DNA from: Bacteroidales bacterium
GTDB lineage: Bacteria > Bacteroidota > Bacteroidia > Bacteroidales > Muribaculaceae
Reading direction: 5' to 3'
NCBI GenBank assembly: GCA_014800845.1
Contig: JAAVFJ010000055.1
Location: 1-64,000, forward strand
Length of the DNA stretch: 64,000 nucleotides
Part shown: one piece after another, positions 1 to 7,920 of the stretch
Numbering within the stretch: the stretch's first letter is position 1
How the letters are laid out: each line of letters opens with the position of its first letter
Notes under the pieces: model-generated
The model's input: the letters and a program-made list of their open reading frames with translations, nothing else
What the model was told of the DNA's origin: nothing
Database searches by the model: none
Made by a program: the position numbers and the translations under genes

Positions 1-68
1 GTGGTCTGGGCGGTAAATTGTTTTCCGCACCACTCACAAATTTTCTCAATTCTAATGTTGCTACTCAT
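1..68 (-). CDS. N-terminal fragment of excisionase-like zinc-knuckle protein (cut by window edge)
   Basis: Reading leftward from an ATG at 68-66, 22 codons are open to the window edge. The peptide begins MSSNIRIEKICEWCGKQF and has a CxxC knuckle (Cys11, Cys14) followed by GKxFTAQT. From memory, this N-terminus is typical of small zinc-knuckle plus helix-turn-helix proteins found beside tyrosine integrases in Bacteroidetes integrative elements, where they act in excision or regulation. Only the start is visible, so the HTH part cannot be checked. The gene points away from mnmE, as expected for a gene just inside an element end. It could also be the N-terminus of a recombinase itself. A rightward reading frame over 1-207 is taken to be its shadow. 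Confidence 0.5.
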   Translation of the reverse strand, partial: MSSNIRIEKICEWCGKQFTAQT

Positions 69-114
69 TTCTTTTGTGGAGATTTCTCCGTTGTTTGTAA
101 ATGTTCGTAAACCA

Positions 115-131
115 TTGACAACTATTGTCAA
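115..131. promoter_or_regulatory. Inverted repeat upstream of the zinc-knuckle gene, operator-like
   Basis: TTGACAA-cta-TTGTCAA is a perfect 7-base inverted repeat 47 bases upstream of the ATG at 68. A second palindrome, GGAGATTTCTCC, lies at 78-89 between it and the start. Such sites fit a dimeric DNA-binding protein, but no regulator is identified. Confidence 0.35.
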
Positions 132-204
132 CTTTCTCCACCACCTTGCTGACGCTTGGGATGAAATGAGTCGCTGTCGTACAGAATCCGTACAAAATGG
201 TGCA

Positions 205-245
205 TAAAAACGCCTAACACTGACAGTTATCAGCATTAGGCGTTC
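205..245 (-). terminator. Rho-independent terminator downstream of mnmE
   Basis: AACGCCTAA at 209-217 pairs with TTAGGCGTT at 237-245, and an inner CTGA/TCAG pair closes the hairpin. Read on the minus strand the stem is followed by a run of T, so it fits the end of the long minus-strand operon that finishes with mnmE. Confidence 0.65.
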
Positions 246-284
246 TTGTAAGTATTAAGTTTTATCGCTCAGTAATAGTCAATT

Positions 285-309
285 ATTATCAATGTAAATC
301 ATTGATAAT
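285..309. repeat. AT-rich perfect inverted repeat beside mnmE 3' end
   Basis: ATTATCAATG-taaat-CATTGATAAT has 10-base arms and a 5-base centre, and begins 8 bases beyond the mnmE stop codon. It could be a weak transcript-end hairpin or a recombinase or excisionase binding site, given the mobile-element-like gene to the left. Confidence 0.5.
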
Positions 310-316
310 CAACTAA

Positions 317-334
317 TTACTTGCCGATGCAGAA
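317..334. other. Candidate integrative-element attachment site at mnmE 3' end
   Basis: The last codons of mnmE (encoding FCIGK and stop) lie here. Elements of the Salmonella genomic island 1 type are known to integrate at exactly this conserved 18-base end of mnmE (also called trmE or thdF). The excisionase-like gene just outside the mnmE end is what suggests use of the site here. No second copy of the core is visible in the window, so this is inference. Confidence 0.3.
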
Positions 335-1708
335 GTGGGCGAATAGGTGGCGGAGGAGGGTGGGGGTGGTTATGGCGGTGCCGGTTACGGTGGAGAGGTG
401 GTGGATGGATTCTCGGATGTCTTGCGTTAGCATGTCCATGGGGAGTTCCTGGGTGAGGGATTGCTCTACCCGGATTAAGGCTTCGCGGGCTTGATGCAGG
501 GCGTGGCGGTGGCGTTCGTTGGTGATTATGTGTTCACCGGCCATTGTCTGCATGTCTGCTGCTATTGTTTGCAGTCGTTGTTTAAGGGATTTTATGTCCT
601 CTTGTTTGCGGGTGCTTATGGTTCTCAACTCTGTCGCTGCAGCAGGGGAGTGGCTTATATGGGTTTGCCAGTCGGCGGCTCGGTTGTCTTCTCTGTCTGA
701 TTTGTTCAGCAGGATGATGTGGTGAGTGTCGGCGGAAGGCATATCTGCTGTGGGTAGCAACGCGGGTGAGGGGGTAAGCGTGGAATCAATTATTGACAAC
801 AATATGTGTGCACGCGAGGCCGCTGTGCGTGTGCGTTCTATGCCAGCTTTCTCTATTGGGTCATCCGTGTCGCGCAGACCGGCGGTGTCGGTAAGCAGGA
901 ATTTGTATGGTCCAAGAATTAGAGGTGCCTCAATTGTGTCGCGCGTGGTGCCGGGTATGTCGCTCACTATGGCTCGGTCATCGCCGAGCAGGGAGTTGAG
1001 CAGGGAGGACTTACCCGCGTTAGGTGCCCCGGTGATGGCTATTGAGATGCCATCGCGCAGTGCAGCTCCGGTGGAGTAGGACTCTATGAGGGAGGTGAGG
1101 TGGGTGAGAATCTTGTGTGTAGTGTCAAGGAGCCGGGTGCGTGAGGCAAATTCTACGTCTTCTTCCGAGAAGTCCAGCTCCAGTTCCACGAGGGCCGCCA
1201 GTTCGGTCAGTTGCTGAGTGAGCTGAGTGAGTGTGCGCGAGATGCCGCCGTTCATTTGCTTAAGGGCTATGTCGGCAGCGGCGCGTGAGGTAGATGAAAT
1301 AAGGTCGGCTACACCTTCGGCTTGCGAGAGGTCGAGCTTGCCATTGATTACGGCTCTCATGGAAAATTCGCCGGGACCAGCCGGCTCTGCCCCGGCTTCG
1401 ATAAGACGGGATAGTATGGCCTGCTGTATGAAAGTGGAACCGTGGCAAGCTATTTCCACCATATCTTCGCCGGTGAATGAGGCGGGAGCTGCAAAGCGGG
1501 TGAGAAGCACTTGGTCAATTACGGCACCATCTCCGCTCACAATGTTGCCTAAATGGGCTTTGCGGGGGGAAGCTGCGCGTAAATCTGCTCCTTTCCATAC
1601 GGACTGAGCTATTTCGGAAGCCTGTGGGCCGCTGAGTCTTATGAGGGCTATGGCCCCCATGCCGGGAGGGGTTGAGATTGCTGCTATCGTGTTGCCTGAC
1701 GATTCCAT
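317..1708 (-). CDS. mnmE: tRNA uridine-5-carboxymethylaminomethyl modification GTPase MnmE
   Basis: MnmE acts with MnmG to make the 5-carboxymethylaminomethyl modification of the wobble uridine in certain tRNAs. The 463 residues are normal for the family. The N-terminal folate-binding domain starts with the usual TIAAISTPPGMGAI. An inserted GTPase domain carries GAPNAGKS (227-234), a DTAGLR switch (274-279) and NKSD (335-338). The protein ends in FCIGK with the conserved Cys460. The start at 1708 matches the family N-terminus and lies inside the end of the nuclease gene (25-base overlap), so translation is probably coupled. It is the last gene of the overlapping minus-strand run that begins with the response regulator at 7275. 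Confidence 0.97.
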   Translation of the reverse strand: MESSGNTIAAISTPPGMGAIALIRLSGPQASEIAQSVWKGADLRAASPRKAHLGNIVSGDGAVIDQVLLTRFAAPASFTGEDMVEIACHGSTFIQQAILSRLIEAGAEPAGPGEFSMRAVINGKLDLSQAEGVADLISSTSRAAADIALKQMNGGISRTLTQLTQQLTELAALVELELDFSEEDVEFASRTRLLDTTHKILTHLTSLIESYSTGAALRDGISIAITGAPNAGKSSLLNSLLGDDRAIVSDIPGTTRDTIEAPLILGPYKFLLTDTAGLRDTDDPIEKAGIERTRTAASRAHILLSIIDSTLTPSPALLPTADMPSADTHHIILLNKSDREDNRAADWQTHISHSPAAATELRTISTRKQEDIKSLKQRLQTIAADMQTMAGEHIITNERHRHALHQAREALIRVEQSLTQELPMDMLTQDIRESIHHLSTVTGTAITTPTLLRHLFAHFCIGK

Positions 1709-2499
1709 TTATTGAAATTAAAAGTAGATTCTATTTGATTTTCTATTGAATCGGGGAGAGCTGCGAAGAGATCAAAGCCTATGATTTTCTCAAGGTCATC
1801 TATGCTCAAGGCATAATTCTGCATATTGCCGGGAGCGCGATCGTTTGGGTATAGGAAGGCAATGCCGCGAGGTTCAGGAAGATATGGTGCTATCATGGCT
1901 TTAAAGAATCCGGAGGGGACGCGCACACCGGCCTGCCCGATTCGCTCCGTATCTGATTTCTGATAAACGGGGCCGGCTATTATCACCAGCGCTGAGTCAC
2001 GACGTGCCCACAGACGCTCTTTTTCTTCGAGAGTCTTCCAGGCTCCGGAGTTAAGCGCATGGACTTGCGGACACATGTTGGCCATAGTGAAGCACTGCTC
2101 CATGGATTCTTTGCTCCATTTGGCATCAGCAGCGGGGAACATGTGTCCTCTGTCATAGCCCGAGCGTGTGTAGTCGGTAGATGACGGACAATTTTTCACA
2201 GTCTCATCGCACCAGAACTTATTGCTTCGAGAGGTCTCGCCGGAAGTTTCTGAGCCAAGAAGCTCCCAGCCCACAAAGTTCGGAGTGCGGTTAGAGGCGT
2301 TGAAGTTTACTATGAATCCTTCGTACTGCTTGATTTGTTGTGGTATGCGATTATCCCTAATTTCCGCAAGCTCCAAATCATTGTAATGATTGGGGGAGTT
2401 GTGGACAGTTTTGCTGGGATTATTAGCTCCTACATGCGTGCATGCGAGGCACAGTAGCGAAAGAGAAGCGCCGGCGAGAAATGAGAAAAATTTTGGCAT
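1684..2499 (-). CDS. Exported DNA/RNA non-specific endonuclease, probable lipoprotein
   Basis: A 271-residue member of the NucA/Serratia-type beta-beta-alpha metal endonuclease family. The N-terminus is a signal sequence ending in LCLAC, so Cys20 may be lipidated, although the -3 residue is not a typical one. The catalytic DRGH motif is at 116-119 (His119 as general base) and the metal-site asparagine region NMCPQ begins at 141. These features suit degradation of extracellular nucleic acid outside the cytoplasm. It starts one base after the HAD gene stops and overlaps the start of mnmE. The link between an exported nuclease and a tRNA-modification gene is probably only operon position. Confidence 0.88.
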   Translation of the reverse strand: MPKFFSFLAGASLSLLCLACTHVGANNPSKTVHNSPNHYNDLELAEIRDNRIPQQIKQYEGFIVNFNASNRTPNFVGWELLGSETSGETSRSNKFWCDETVKNCPSSTDYTRSGYDRGHMFPAADAKWSKESMEQCFTMANMCPQVHALNSGAWKTLEEKERLWARRDSALVIIAGPVYQKSDTERIGQAGVRVPSGFFKAMIAPYLPEPRGIAFLYPNDRAPGNMQNYALSIDDLEKIIGFDLFAALPDSIENQIESTFNFNKWNRQATR

Positions 2500-2500
2500 A

Positions 2501-3199
2501 CTAATCTATAATGGAGAGTGCTTCAGTTAATGAATTAATCAGAAGTCCAGGCTTGTGCAGGTGTGAGGGTACCTCCGTTTGCGAGTGGATGTTCTGTCCC
2601 CGGTCGCGGAGACAGACAGTAGTGAATCCGAGCATGTTAGGATAAAAGAAATCCTTAGCGGGATTATCTCCTATGGTAATGAATCGGGCCGCTTCGGGAT
2701 AATGGCTTGCTATGGCCCTCCATGGGTCTATGGCCGATTTGCCTACGCCGCGCTCTTCGCTAATCCAGATATCCTGCGGATTGAAGAATTCCTCAATGCC
2801 TAAAGCTCTTATTTTGGCCCACTGAGTTACGGCGCGCCCGTCAGTCACAAGCGCCGTGCGCACACCTTTGTTGCGAAGCACCTCCAGAAACTCGCGGCTT
2901 TCAGAAGGGAGAGAAAGAGTAGGGGAGTGGTAGCGGTAAACGCTCACACACATGGGAATCAGACTGTCGGGGTGAGAGATGCCGGGGAAGGCATTTAGCA
3001 GGTTATCAAAGGGGTTTTTATTAAGCTCAAAGGCCCTGTTCATAACCTCAAAAGAGCATGCAGGGTCGATGCTGTCGCGGCGTTGAAGAGACCGGGCTAT
3101 GGCTTTATAGCCGGAGCGCACGTAATCACGTTCGGGATACAGCGTGTCGTCAAGGTCAAGGATTACGACAGGACCATGATAGTTCAAGTCATGCAACAT
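2501..3199 (-). CDS. HAD-superfamily hydrolase (probable phosphatase)
   Basis: A 232-residue cytoplasmic HAD hydrolase. Motif I is DLDDT (nucleophile Asp15, general acid Asp17), motif II is the Thr of LVTDG, and motif IV is GDNPAKDF. The cap region between motifs I and II is helical, like the C1-capped phosphoglycolate or pyrimidine-nucleotidase type. The substrate cannot be told from sequence. It lies between two glycosyltransferase genes and the nuclease gene with gaps of 7 bases and 1 base, so it is in the same operon. Confidence 0.85.
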   Translation of the reverse strand: MLHDLNYHGPVVILDLDDTLYPERDYVRSGYKAIARSLQRRDSIDPACSFEVMNRAFELNKNPFDNLLNAFPGISHPDSLIPMCVSVYRYHSPTLSLPSESREFLEVLRNKGVRTALVTDGRAVTQWAKIRALGIEEFFNPQDIWISEERGVGKSAIDPWRAIASHYPEAARFITIGDNPAKDFFYPNMLGFTTVCLRDRGQNIHSQTEVPSHLHKPGLLINSLTEALSIID

Positions 3200-3206
3200 A
3201 TCGGTC

Positions 3207-4193
3207 TTATTTCAAAAGCTTCTTAATGAGATACTTAAGCGGAGACCTTTGCACGGCCTCCCACTCCTCTTTTACGAGTTGCTCAGCCGACACCTCCAGG
3301 CCCACCTGCTTCCAGAGCGGGTCGCGTAGTTCGTCGCGTATCACTTTTTCTACAGCGGGGAGGGTCCAGCTCAATTCCGTGAAAAGCTGACGCACGTGGT
3401 AGCGGAGAAGCTGCTTTATTTCGGCATTGATGTATTCCTCGCTCTGTCCCATGACGCGCTTTATGGCGTGGACATTTTTATATTCGCGCAGCAGCGAAAA
3501 CTTGTAAGTGGTAGTGTCGCCACCCCAAAAATAGTTGTAGCCCACATAGTCCACAAAACTGATGGAGCGGCAGTTGCGCAGATACTGAATATTAAAAATC
3601 TGGTCTTCTCCCCAAAACTGAGGGAAATCCAGCCAGTCTATGCTCTGCAGCAAATGTGTACGGTACATTTTGACCCAGCATGAAGGCAAGATGTAGCTAT
3701 CCATGCCCACGTAGCTTGCAAGCGAGCGGAAGTCTATGCCATCTATGCGGCGGTCGGCAAGCGCCGGGTCCCACTGCTCAAGATACTTAATACCTAAACC
3801 TTTCATACGGCGTCTGAAACGCATCTGCACGATGTCGGTATCATATTCGAGCATAGATTTGAGCATCAATTCAATGGCGCGTGGCTCCATGGTGTCATCT
3901 GCATCAAGGAACGTAGTTGCCGCACCCGTAGCTGCTTTAATTCCCTTAATTCGATTATTATATAATCCGGATTTTGAGTTTGATTCAATTACCCGAATTC
4001 GAGAATCTTTTAACGCGCAATTGTTGGCAATGCTAAGAGAGTCATCAGTACTCAAATCGTCAGTAATAATAATTTCCAGAGCCTGATGAGTCTGCGCAAG
4101 AACCGAGTCAACAGCCCTGCGCAGAGTCCGATGCTTGTTGAAGACGGGAATGACAACAGTCACCGGTATTTCGGATGCAATGATTTCAGACAT
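3207..4193 (-). CDS. Family 2 glycosyltransferase (GT-A fold)
   Basis: A 328-residue GT2 enzyme. The N-terminus carries the nucleotide-sugar binding pattern VTVVIPVFNKHRTL, then TDDLSTDDS, and the metal-binding DADDT about residue 100. No membrane segment is obvious, so it is probably a cytoplasmic or membrane-associated transferase acting on a cell-surface polysaccharide or lipid-linked glycan; donor and acceptor are unknown. It overlaps the end of the next upstream glycosyltransferase gene by 8 bases, and the two very likely work in the same pathway. Confidence 0.88.
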   Translation of the reverse strand: MSEIIASEIPVTVVIPVFNKHRTLRRAVDSVLAQTHQALEIIITDDLSTDDSLSIANNCALKDSRIRVIESNSKSGLYNNRIKGIKAATGAATTFLDADDTMEPRAIELMLKSMLEYDTDIVQMRFRRRMKGLGIKYLEQWDPALADRRIDGIDFRSLASYVGMDSYILPSCWVKMYRTHLLQSIDWLDFPQFWGEDQIFNIQYLRNCRSISFVDYVGYNYFWGGDTTTYKFSLLREYKNVHAIKRVMGQSEEYINAEIKQLLRYHVRQLFTELSWTLPAVEKVIRDELRDPLWKQVGLEVSAEQLVKEEWEAVQRSPLKYLIKKLLK

Positions 4194-5103
4194 GATTATT
4201 CAGATACCTGTTGTAGTATAAACGAATAAACTTGCCCGGATGGTATATGAAAGCTTTGCCAAGTTTAAAAAATGCGTGAATGTATTGGCCGCGACGTCTG
4301 AAAATGGTCCATTGCTCCAGCGCCTCATAGAGCTGCATCCATTTATCCATAGCGGAGCCTTTGCCATAAAACTCTTCAATCAGTTGCCTCTCCTTAATAT
4401 ATTGTGATTGGTCTGGTGTTAACTGGAGTTTAGAAGATGTACAAATTCCATTAGCCTGAAGCCGGTAAGTACTCCATTTTTCCGACAAACAATACACGCT
4501 GCCCATTTCAGAAAGTGCGGCAAAAATCAGAATGTCTGTGAAAGGAAACACTTTTCTGTAGATTTCCCAAAAGGATTCCGGCTGGTGCAAGACCTCGGTT
4601 CTTATGACAAACGTATTTGTTTGGCTTATGTGCTCTATAATCAACTCATAGGGGGTGATAATCCGTGGCTTGCGCAAATAGGTCTGCCGGGGAGTGGGCA
4701 TGTTCACTTCATTTTTTATTTCAATCTGGTGGCAGCATGCGGAGTACTCCGGATGAGCTTCAAGAATCTCAACTTGCTGTTGTAGTTTGCCATCGAATGT
4801 CCAAAAGTCATCACCTTCACAAAAAGCCGTATATTTAGAAGTGATGTGGGGAAGAACTTTTAGCTGAAATGACTTTTTGGTCCAGAACATATTCTCTTTC
4901 AGCAGAATCGGTTTTATCAGGGGAGGATATTTGTCGGCATATTCCTGAACTATTTTCGGCGTGGAATCAGTAGAAGCATCATCAACTACAAAGACCACAA
5001 ACGGGAATGAAGTCTTTTGCGACACAATCCCGTCAAGACAGCGGGCAATGTAAGCCTGCTGCATGTAAGTCAGTACAACTACTGTCAACAGTGGTTGGTT
5101 CAT
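4186..5103 (-). CDS. Family 2 glycosyltransferase (GT-A fold)
   Basis: A 305-residue GT2 enzyme with LTVVVLTYMQQAYI at the N-terminus, VVDDASTDSTP around residue 40, and a variant metal site EGDD in place of DxD near residue 95. The C-terminal third is rich in aromatic and basic residues and may sit against the membrane. The start overlaps the stop of the histidine kinase gene by 4 bases (ATGA), indicating translational coupling. Having two different GT2 enzymes directly behind a two-component system suggests that a surface glycan is modified under its control, but this is inference. Confidence 0.87.
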   Translation of the reverse strand: MNQPLLTVVVLTYMQQAYIARCLDGIVSQKTSFPFVVFVVDDASTDSTPKIVQEYADKYPPLIKPILLKENMFWTKKSFQLKVLPHITSKYTAFCEGDDFWTFDGKLQQQVEILEAHPEYSACCHQIEIKNEVNMPTPRQTYLRKPRIITPYELIIEHISQTNTFVIRTEVLHQPESFWEIYRKVFPFTDILIFAALSEMGSVYCLSEKWSTYRLQANGICTSSKLQLTPDQSQYIKERQLIEEFYGKGSAMDKWMQLYEALEQWTIFRRRGQYIHAFFKLGKAFIYHPGKFIRLYYNRYLNNHV

Positions 5104-6578
5104 TGCAGGGCGGCGGTTTGGTTGGGGAAGTTGAAGGAGAAGAGGGTGCCGGGGTCATTTGATGAAATGGCTATCTTGCCTCCGTGGAGCTCTACGGCTG
5201 TCTTGACTATTGCCAGGCCGAGACCTGTGCCACCCACCTTGCGACTACGCCCCTTGTCGAGACGGTAGAAGCGGTCGAAGATGTGGGGATAATGCTCTTC
5301 AGCTATGCCAATACCATCGTCGCCCACGGTCCAATTGCCCTGCTCATCGCCCGTAATCTTGATTTCAGTGCCGCCGCAATAGAGTATGGCATTTCTGATG
5401 AGATTGCGGAAGATAGACTCAAGCATAGGCGCATTGCCGTCAATCATCTGCGGAGTCCTGGGCATATCCACTACTATCTCAATGCCCTTCTTAGCTGCCG
5501 AGGGGCGGAGATCGTCGGCCACTTCAGTCACCAGCTCGTTGAGCGATACCGGAGTGAAGTGAATCATGTCGGAACCCTCGTCCATTCGGGTTATGAGTGA
5601 TACATCCTTCAGCATATTTTGCAGGCGAAGCGCATTGGTAAGAATGCGATTCTCCATCTCCTCGCGGCGCACCGGGGGGAGGTCAGGGAAATCCTTGAGT
5701 GTTTCCAGACAGAGGATTATGGAGGCCACAGGAGTCTTAAGCTCGTGGTTTATGTCTATGGTCAGCTGCTTTTTGAAGCGCTCCTTTTCGCGCTCTGCCT
5801 TGAGGGCCTCGGCGTGCTGCAGGTCTCGCTCCTCCATTGTCTGCATCCATTTATTATAGAGGGTGATTATGTGAGAGGAGATAGTGCCCAGCTCATCTTT
5901 GGGGAATTTATATCCCTCAGGCATACGCTGGCCTTTCTCGATCGTAGCTGCAAATGATGACAGGCGCTTGATGCTTCTTGACAGGCGGTCAGTGGCCATC
6001 CATCCGATAATGCTGATTACGAGGGATGCCGCAATTATGGCCCACAGGAATTGCCAGTCGGCGCTCAGAGTATCGAGAAGAGAGTGGTCATAAGGCACAG
6101 CAGTACGCACAATCAGACCGTACGGACCGCGAGTAGCTGTGTAGAAATAATCCTTGCCGTCAATCTGAGATTTGCGGGAGACAGTCATTCCCCATCCATT
6201 CTTGCGTGCTGCGATTACCTCCGGGCGGTCAGCATGGTTGCCTATGCCCATGGCATCATTCGTGTCAAAGGTCACACGCCCCATGTCATCGATGAGCGTA
6301 ACTCTCACATCAGGCATAGGGGGGTTGATTCTGCTCACAACGGCACCGATATCTTCACCCCGCGCCATATCGTTGATGATGCGCAGGTTATGCATCTGGA
6401 GCTGCGTGTCGAGAATCTCGGCTTTAAACTGTTTTTCGCGTTCGTATTGCCAGAAGAAAAACGTGATAACAAACACCCAGGCAGTGCCGAGCACAAGTAT
6501 GAGCAGACGCGTCTTAAAGGAAAGCCGAATCTTGAAGAGACTTTTTATCCTTTCAAATATTTTAGTCTTGCCAGCCAT
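5100..6578 (-). CDS. Sensor histidine kinase, RprX-like
   Basis: A 492-residue membrane kinase. There are two membrane segments (about 24-43 and 176-194) enclosing a periplasmic sensor region of roughly 130 residues. A HAMP-like linker follows, then DINHELKTP with phospho-accepting His278, N box NLIRNAILY (Asn396), G1 DDGIGI, F box IFDRFYR and G2 GGTGLGLAIV. It resembles RprX of Bacteroides, although the signal is unknown. The gene overlaps its response regulator by 17 bases and is followed with a 4-base overlap by a glycosyltransferase gene. Confidence 0.92.
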   Translation of the reverse strand: MAGKTKIFERIKSLFKIRLSFKTRLLILVLGTAWVFVITFFFWQYEREKQFKAEILDTQLQMHNLRIINDMARGEDIGAVVSRINPPMPDVRVTLIDDMGRVTFDTNDAMGIGNHADRPEVIAARKNGWGMTVSRKSQIDGKDYFYTATRGPYGLIVRTAVPYDHSLLDTLSADWQFLWAIIAASLVISIIGWMATDRLSRSIKRLSSFAATIEKGQRMPEGYKFPKDELGTISSHIITLYNKWMQTMEERDLQHAEALKAEREKERFKKQLTIDINHELKTPVASIILCLETLKDFPDLPPVRREEMENRILTNALRLQNMLKDVSLITRMDEGSDMIHFTPVSLNELVTEVADDLRPSAAKKGIEIVVDMPRTPQMIDGNAPMLESIFRNLIRNAILYCGGTEIKITGDEQGNWTVGDDGIGIAEEHYPHIFDRFYRLDKGRSRKVGGTGLGLAIVKTAVELHGGKIAISSNDPGTLFSFNFPNQTAALQ

Positions 6579-7275
6579 AGCCGAAACCTGAGCGGGTGAT
6601 GATGTGAGTGCCGTAGGGGGCTACTTTCTTGCGCAGGCGAGTGATATTTACGTCAACCACGCGCTCAAGCACTATTACCTCATCGGGCCATAGCTTATTG
6701 AGAATCTCCTCGCGCGAAAATATGGTTCCGGGGTTCTGAAGCAAAAGGGTCAGGATTTCAAGCTCTTTACGCGGCATCTTCACCGGATTGCCGTCCACGC
6801 TGCATACGTGGGCATCGAAGTCAATCTTGATACCGAGACGCGACAGCGAGTTGGTGTCGGCTTTCACCTGATGGTGGGCGCTGGCAAAGGCAGAGCGGCG
6901 GAGCACCGCAGATATACGGGCAAGCACATTCTTCATGGAGAAAGGCTTGGAGATGTAGTCATCCGCACCTAATTCCAGGCCGGCAACCATGTCTTCATCG
7001 GCATCCTTAGCAGTGAGAAAGATAATAGGAATGTGAGCAGTGGCGTGGTTTTCCTTCATGCGCTTAGCCACCTCCATGCCATTGATGGGCTCCATCATGA
7101 CATCGAGCAGGACCAGGTCAAAAGTACCCGGAAGCTGGTCAAGAGCCTCCTGACCGTCGGCGGCGGTAGCTACAGAGTAGCCATCCATTTCAAGATATAA
7201 CTGCAGGCCCTCGCGCAGAGATTCCTCATCATCTACTACGAGAATTCGGCCTTTAAGAGGTGCTTGGGTATCCAT
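6562..7275 (-). CDS. OmpR/PhoB-family response regulator, RprY-like
   Basis: A 237-residue two-domain regulator. The receiver has the acidic pair Asp15-Asp16, phospho-acceptor Asp58 in LLDVM, Thr88 and Lys110. The C-terminal winged helix includes the SREEILNKLWPDE and RVVDVNITRLRKK segments typical of OmpR/PhoB DNA-binding domains. It is the first gene of the minus-strand operon and partner of the overlapping kinase. The short upstream gap holds repeated ATAAGTAAGT sites that may be its own binding sites. Confidence 0.93.
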   Translation of the reverse strand: MDTQAPLKGRILVVDDEESLREGLQLYLEMDGYSVATAADGQEALDQLPGTFDLVLLDVMMEPINGMEVAKRMKENHATAHIPIIFLTAKDADEDMVAGLELGADDYISKPFSMKNVLARISAVLRRSAFASAHHQVKADTNSLSRLGIKIDFDAHVCSVDGNPVKMPRKELEILTLLLQNPGTIFSREEILNKLWPDEVIVLERVVDVNITRLRKKVAPYGTHIITRSGFGYGWQD

Positions 7276-7282
7276 AAGTGTT

Positions 7283-7328
7283 ATAAGTAAGTCTCAAAAA
7301 TTAAACGATATCAAATTCATAAGTAAGT
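7283..7328. promoter_or_regulatory. Direct repeats upstream of response regulator, possible autoregulatory site
   Basis: The 10-base sequence ATAAGTAAGT occurs at 7283-7292 and 7319-7328. A related inverted copy follows (AAGTAAGTGT at 7321-7330 pairs with ACACTTACTT at 7351-7360, reaching the stop of the outer-membrane gene). A near-consensus -7 element with a three-base spacer (TAATTTTTG on the minus strand) lies between the direct repeats at 7295-7303. This fits an operator for an OmpR-type regulator, not proven. Confidence 0.4.
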
Positions 7329-7358
7329 GTTATATGTTCATTAATTTGTGACACTTAC

Positions 7359-7838
7359 TTAGAAGTTATAACCGATACCGGCACCTACGTAGACACCGTC
7401 GGTATGTTTCATGAAAGAATATTTGGCAATGATGGTCAGACGCAGAGTCTGAGTGAATTTCAAGTCAAAGCCTGCGCCGGCATTTGCTCCCAGACGCGAT
7501 TGAGAGGAGGACCCTTCGTAGTTCCAGTTATTAAAAGTAGCGCCGGCAAGCGGGAAAAACTGCATGCCGCGGCAGACTTTAAAGGGGAACTGCATGTCTA
7601 CATTCACGCCGAAACCCGAGGCCCCGTCATGCTTAAACATGTAGGTCACATCGGGAGCTATGCGCACGTGAGGGTTGAAAGAGTAGCGGAAATAAATGTC
7701 AGCGTAGGCCGAGTGATTTACGCTGTTGAAGCCGGCGCCTATGCCGAGAGTCTTGTCGCCATGCTGATCGGCATGAGCTGACGCTGCGCACAGAAGTGTG
7801 CACAGCACTAACAGGGATTGGGAAAAGTGGCGAAGCAT
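7359..7838 (-). CDS. Small outer-membrane beta-barrel protein
   Basis: A 159-residue protein with a clear signal peptide (cleavage after AASAHA, about residue 23). Alternating hydrophobic beta strands follow, and the chain ends in a C-terminal Phe (GIGYNF), as outer-membrane barrels do. The length suits an eight-stranded OmpA/OmpX-type barrel. No enzyme motif is seen, and the function is unknown. It lies just upstream of the response regulator on the same strand, separated by 83 bases containing a hairpin and repeats, and might share control with it. Confidence 0.7.
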   Translation of the reverse strand: MLRHFSQSLLVLCTLLCAASAHADQHGDKTLGIGAGFNSVNHSAYADIYFRYSFNPHVRIAPDVTYMFKHDGASGFGVNVDMQFPFKVCRGMQFFPLAGATFNNWNYEGSSSQSRLGANAGAGFDLKFTQTLRLTIIAKYSFMKHTDGVYVGAGIGYNF

Positions 7839-7895
7839 GTGATGATGCTGAAATTATTTTTAGATTAAACGTATGCGGGTGTGAAAATGTTTTAT

Positions 7896-7903
7896 TAATT
7901 TTG
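7896..7903 (+). promoter_or_regulatory. Bacteroidetes -7 promoter element for nadE
   Basis: TAATTTTG matches TAnnTTTG, 17 bases before the nadE ATG. No good -33 TTTG is present at the usual distance. Confidence 0.45.
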
Positions 7904-7920
7904 TAAAAACGTTAGAAAAA

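Noticed and set aside
1..207. Rightward 68-residue open frame at the window start
   Set aside because: No family resemblance. The opposite strand encodes the recognisable CxxC N-terminus with a start at 68, and this frame runs into the mnmE terminator.
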